Source of the DNA: an uncultured Campylobacter sp.
GTDB lineage: Bacteria; Campylobacterota; Campylobacteria; Campylobacterales; Campylobacteraceae
Length of the DNA stretch: 7,742 nucleotides
NCBI GenBank assembly: GCA_938046705.1
Contig: CALIWP010000020.1
Coordinates: 1 to 7,742, forward strand
Reading direction: 5' to 3'
Below, one piece after another: positions 6,263-7,742 of the stretch (positions within the stretch are counted from its first letter, which is position 1; the number at the start of each line of letters is the position of its first letter). The translations under genes and the position numbers were made by a program. Under the pieces are notes generated by a model. The model was not told the DNA's origin, did not search any database, and saw only the letters and a list, made by a program, of their open reading frames with translations.

Positions 6263-7742
6263 ATGAGTGAAAATTTAAAATACGAGCCGGCGAAAATAGA
6301 AAAAAAATGGCAAGAAATTTGGAGTAAAAACAGCGAATTTGAGCCCAAAGACGACTATAGTCTGCCTAAAAAATATATCCTAAGCATGTTTCCGTATCCT
6401 AGCGGACGCATCCATATGGGACACGTGAGAAACTACACCATCGGCGACGCCTTGGCTCGCTACTACCGCAAGCGCGGCTACAACGTCCTTCATCCGATCG
6501 GCTTTGATAGCTTTGGTATGCCTGCGGAAAATGCGGCGATAAAGCACAAAATCCATCCTAAAATTTGGACTTATGAAAATATAGATTACATGCGCGGCGA
6601 GCTTGAGACGCTAGGGCTTAGCTTTTCTAAAAAACGCGAGTTTGCGACTTCCGATCCACTTTATACTAAATTTGAGCAAGAATTTTTTATCAAAATGTAT
6701 GAAAAAGGGCTGGTCTACCGCAAAAGCGCGGTCGTAAACTGGTGCGAATACGACCAAACCGTGCTTGCCAACGAGCAGGTTGAGGACGGATGCTGCTGGA
6801 GATGCGGTAACGCCGTCATCCAGCGCGAGCTGCCGGGCTACTATCTAAAGATCACCGATTACGCGCAGGAGCTGCTAGACGACCTAAAGCGCCTTGAAGG
6901 CAAATGGCCGTCTCAAGTGCTCACGATGCAGGAAAACTGGATCGGCAAGAGCTTTGGCTTGGAGTTTAAATTTGAGCTTGACGAGGAGTCGAAGCAAATT
7001 TTAGAAGGCGGCGAGCAGATAGAGGGCTTTGAGGTATTTACAACGCGTCCGGATACGATTTATGGCGTTAGCTACGCAGCCTTGGCGCCTGAGCACAAGA
7101 TCGTAAAAAGACTACTTGACGGCGGTAAACTAGAAGCTAATAAAGCTGATAGAATCAGGAAAATTTTAAACCAAAGCCCGCGCGAACGCCAAGCTAGCGA
7201 AAAAGACGGACTGTTTTTGGGTATAAACGTCGTACACCCGCTAACGGGCGAAAAAGTGCCTGTTTGGGTGGCAAATTTCGTTTTAGCGGACTACGGTAGC
7301 GGCGCGGTTATGGCGGTGCCGGCTCACGACGATAGAGACTACGAGTTTGCGAGCAAATTTGACCTGCCGATAAAGTGGGTGGTTAAGCCTGCGCAGGGCG
7401 AATTTGAGGGCGGCAAGGCGCTAACAGAATACGGAATATCTATAAATTCGCCGCTCATAAACGGTCTTGGCAGCGAAGAGGCAAAACTAAAAATCATAGA
7501 AAAATTTGAAGCGGACAAGATCGGCAAACGCGTCGTAAATTTTAAAATCCGCGACTGGGGTATCTCTAGACAGCGCTACTGGGGCGCGCCGATACCGATG
7601 GTGCATTGCAAGTGCTGCGGCGTCGTGCCTGAAAAGATCGAAAATCTGCCGGTGACGCTACCTGACGACGTACAGATAACAGGCGAGGGAAATCCACTCG
7701 ATAAGCACGAGAGTTGGAAACACGTCAAATGCCCAAAATGCG
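6263..7742 (+). CDS. leuS: Leucyl-tRNA synthetase, 3'-truncated by window edge
   Basis: LeuS charges tRNA-Leu with leucine in the cytoplasm and edits mischarged tRNA. The frame is open from the ATG at 6263 to the window end, giving 493 residues of an expected 800-plus. Class I catalytic motif HMGH (51-54) follows FPYPSGRI. The first zinc-binding insert is [14 protein letters not shown] (159-172) plus CCWRC (177-181). The editing domain shows the Thr-rich TTRPDT (260-265) and [19 protein letters not shown] (345-363); Asp359 matches the conserved editing aspartate. After the return to the catalytic core comes [15 protein letters not shown] (431-445), then a second cysteine cluster, HCKCCG (448-453) and CPKC (490-493). 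The KMSKS motif, anticodon-binding and C-terminal domains lie beyond the window. It is the last gene seen of the Sec cluster, and no promoter of its own is apparent. Confidence 0.98.
   Translation, partial: MSENLKYEPAKIEKKWQEIWSKNSEFEPKDDYSLPKKYILSMFPYPSGRIHMGHVRNYTIGDALARYYRKRGYNVLHPIGFDSFGMPAENAAIKHKIHPKIWTYENIDYMRGELETLGLSFSKKREFATSDPLYTKFEQEFFIKMYEKGLVYRKSAVVNWCEYDQTVLANEQVEDGCCWRCGNAVIQRELPGYYLKITDYAQELLDDLKRLEGKWPSQVLTMQENWIGKSFGLEFKFELDEESKQILEGGEQIEGFEVFTTRPDTIYGVSYAALAPEHKIVKRLLDGGKLEANKADRIRKILNQSPRERQASEKDGLFLGINVVHPLTGEKVPVWVANFVLADYGSGAVMAVPAHDDRDYEFASKFDLPIKWVVKPAQGEFEGGKALTEYGISINSPLINGLGSEEAKLKIIEKFEADKIGKRVVNFKIRDWGISRQRYWGAPIPMVHCKCCGVVPEKIENLPVTLPDDVQITGEGNPLDKHESWKHVKCPKC

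Larger units (their letters stand above)
315..7542. repeat. Dispersed, over-represented palindromic word AAATTT (about 46 copies)
   Basis: By hand I count about 46 AAATTT words between these limits; a mid-40s % GC random sequence would hold about three. Related RAATTY forms are far rarer (about 7 AAATTC, about 4 GAATTT, 1 GAATTC). Copies cluster in lnt (about 16), leuS (about 11) and the metK downstream spacer, with about 3 in metK and 1 in secD. A longer form, AAATTTGAG, recurs (for example 2719, 2891, 6668, 6968). Function is unknown. Confidence 0.7.

Noticed and set aside
7339..7527. 62-codon minus-strand open frame within leuS
   Set aside because: It is antisense to the leuS editing domain region, is short and has no supporting signals.
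1..7742. CRISPR array, tRNA or rRNA gene, insertion sequence, phage or toxin-antitoxin genes
   Set aside because: None seen: no regularly spaced repeats, no cloverleaf, no transposase motifs, and nearly all DNA is accounted for by housekeeping genes.

Overview
The window looks like a chromosomal housekeeping segment from a Campylobacter-type epsilonproteobacterium (Campylobacterota). Three things point there. The S-adenosylmethionine synthetase is the divergent Campylobacter form, with a glutamine in the normally phenylalanine-containing GGGA(F)S motif. The gene order lnt / yajC-secD-secF / small membrane protein / leuS matches what I recall from Campylobacter genomes. The short Lnt (433 aa) and SecD (526 aa) fit that group. 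Base composition looks like mid-40s % GC, well above C. jejuni, so a species of the rectus/showae/curvus/gracilis kind is more likely; this is inference from composition and recall, not a database match.

Layout. Positions 1-1052 (+) hold the 3' seven-eighths of metK, followed by a GC-rich hairpin that is a likely terminator and by a second, AT-rich hairpin. Positions 1185-1784 (+) hold an unrecognised 199-aa protein with four predicted membrane segments. It converges on lnt (minus strand, 1796-3097), leaving only 11 bp between the two stop codons. lnt is divergent from, and with its preferred start overlaps by 28 bp, the plus-strand cluster yajC (3070-3360), secD (3353-4933), secF (4934-5905), a DUF6394-like 112-aa membrane protein (5915-6253) and the first 60% of leuS (6263 to the window end). 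The last five genes are packed with overlaps or gaps of 0-9 bp and look like one transcription unit, with a TATAAT promoter candidate at 3017-3022 lying inside lnt.

How the genes fit together. YajC, SecD and SecF form the SecDF-YajC auxiliary complex that uses the proton gradient to help SecYEG/SecA export. Lnt acts downstream of Sec export, adding the third acyl chain to lipoproteins in the inner membrane, so the divergent pair is thematically linked. MetK (methyl donor supply) and LeuS (leucyl-tRNA charging) are unrelated housekeeping enzymes.

I found no mobile element, CRISPR array, tRNA, phage gene or obvious new defence or biosynthetic system. The most interesting non-genic signal is the self-complementary hexamer AAATTT, counted by hand at about 46 copies where composition alone predicts roughly three. 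It is dense in lnt and between genes, nearly absent from secD, and paired copies form hairpins at two gene ends. It is one form of RAATTY, the methylated motif tied to DNA uptake in C. jejuni, so an uptake-signal role is a testable idea.
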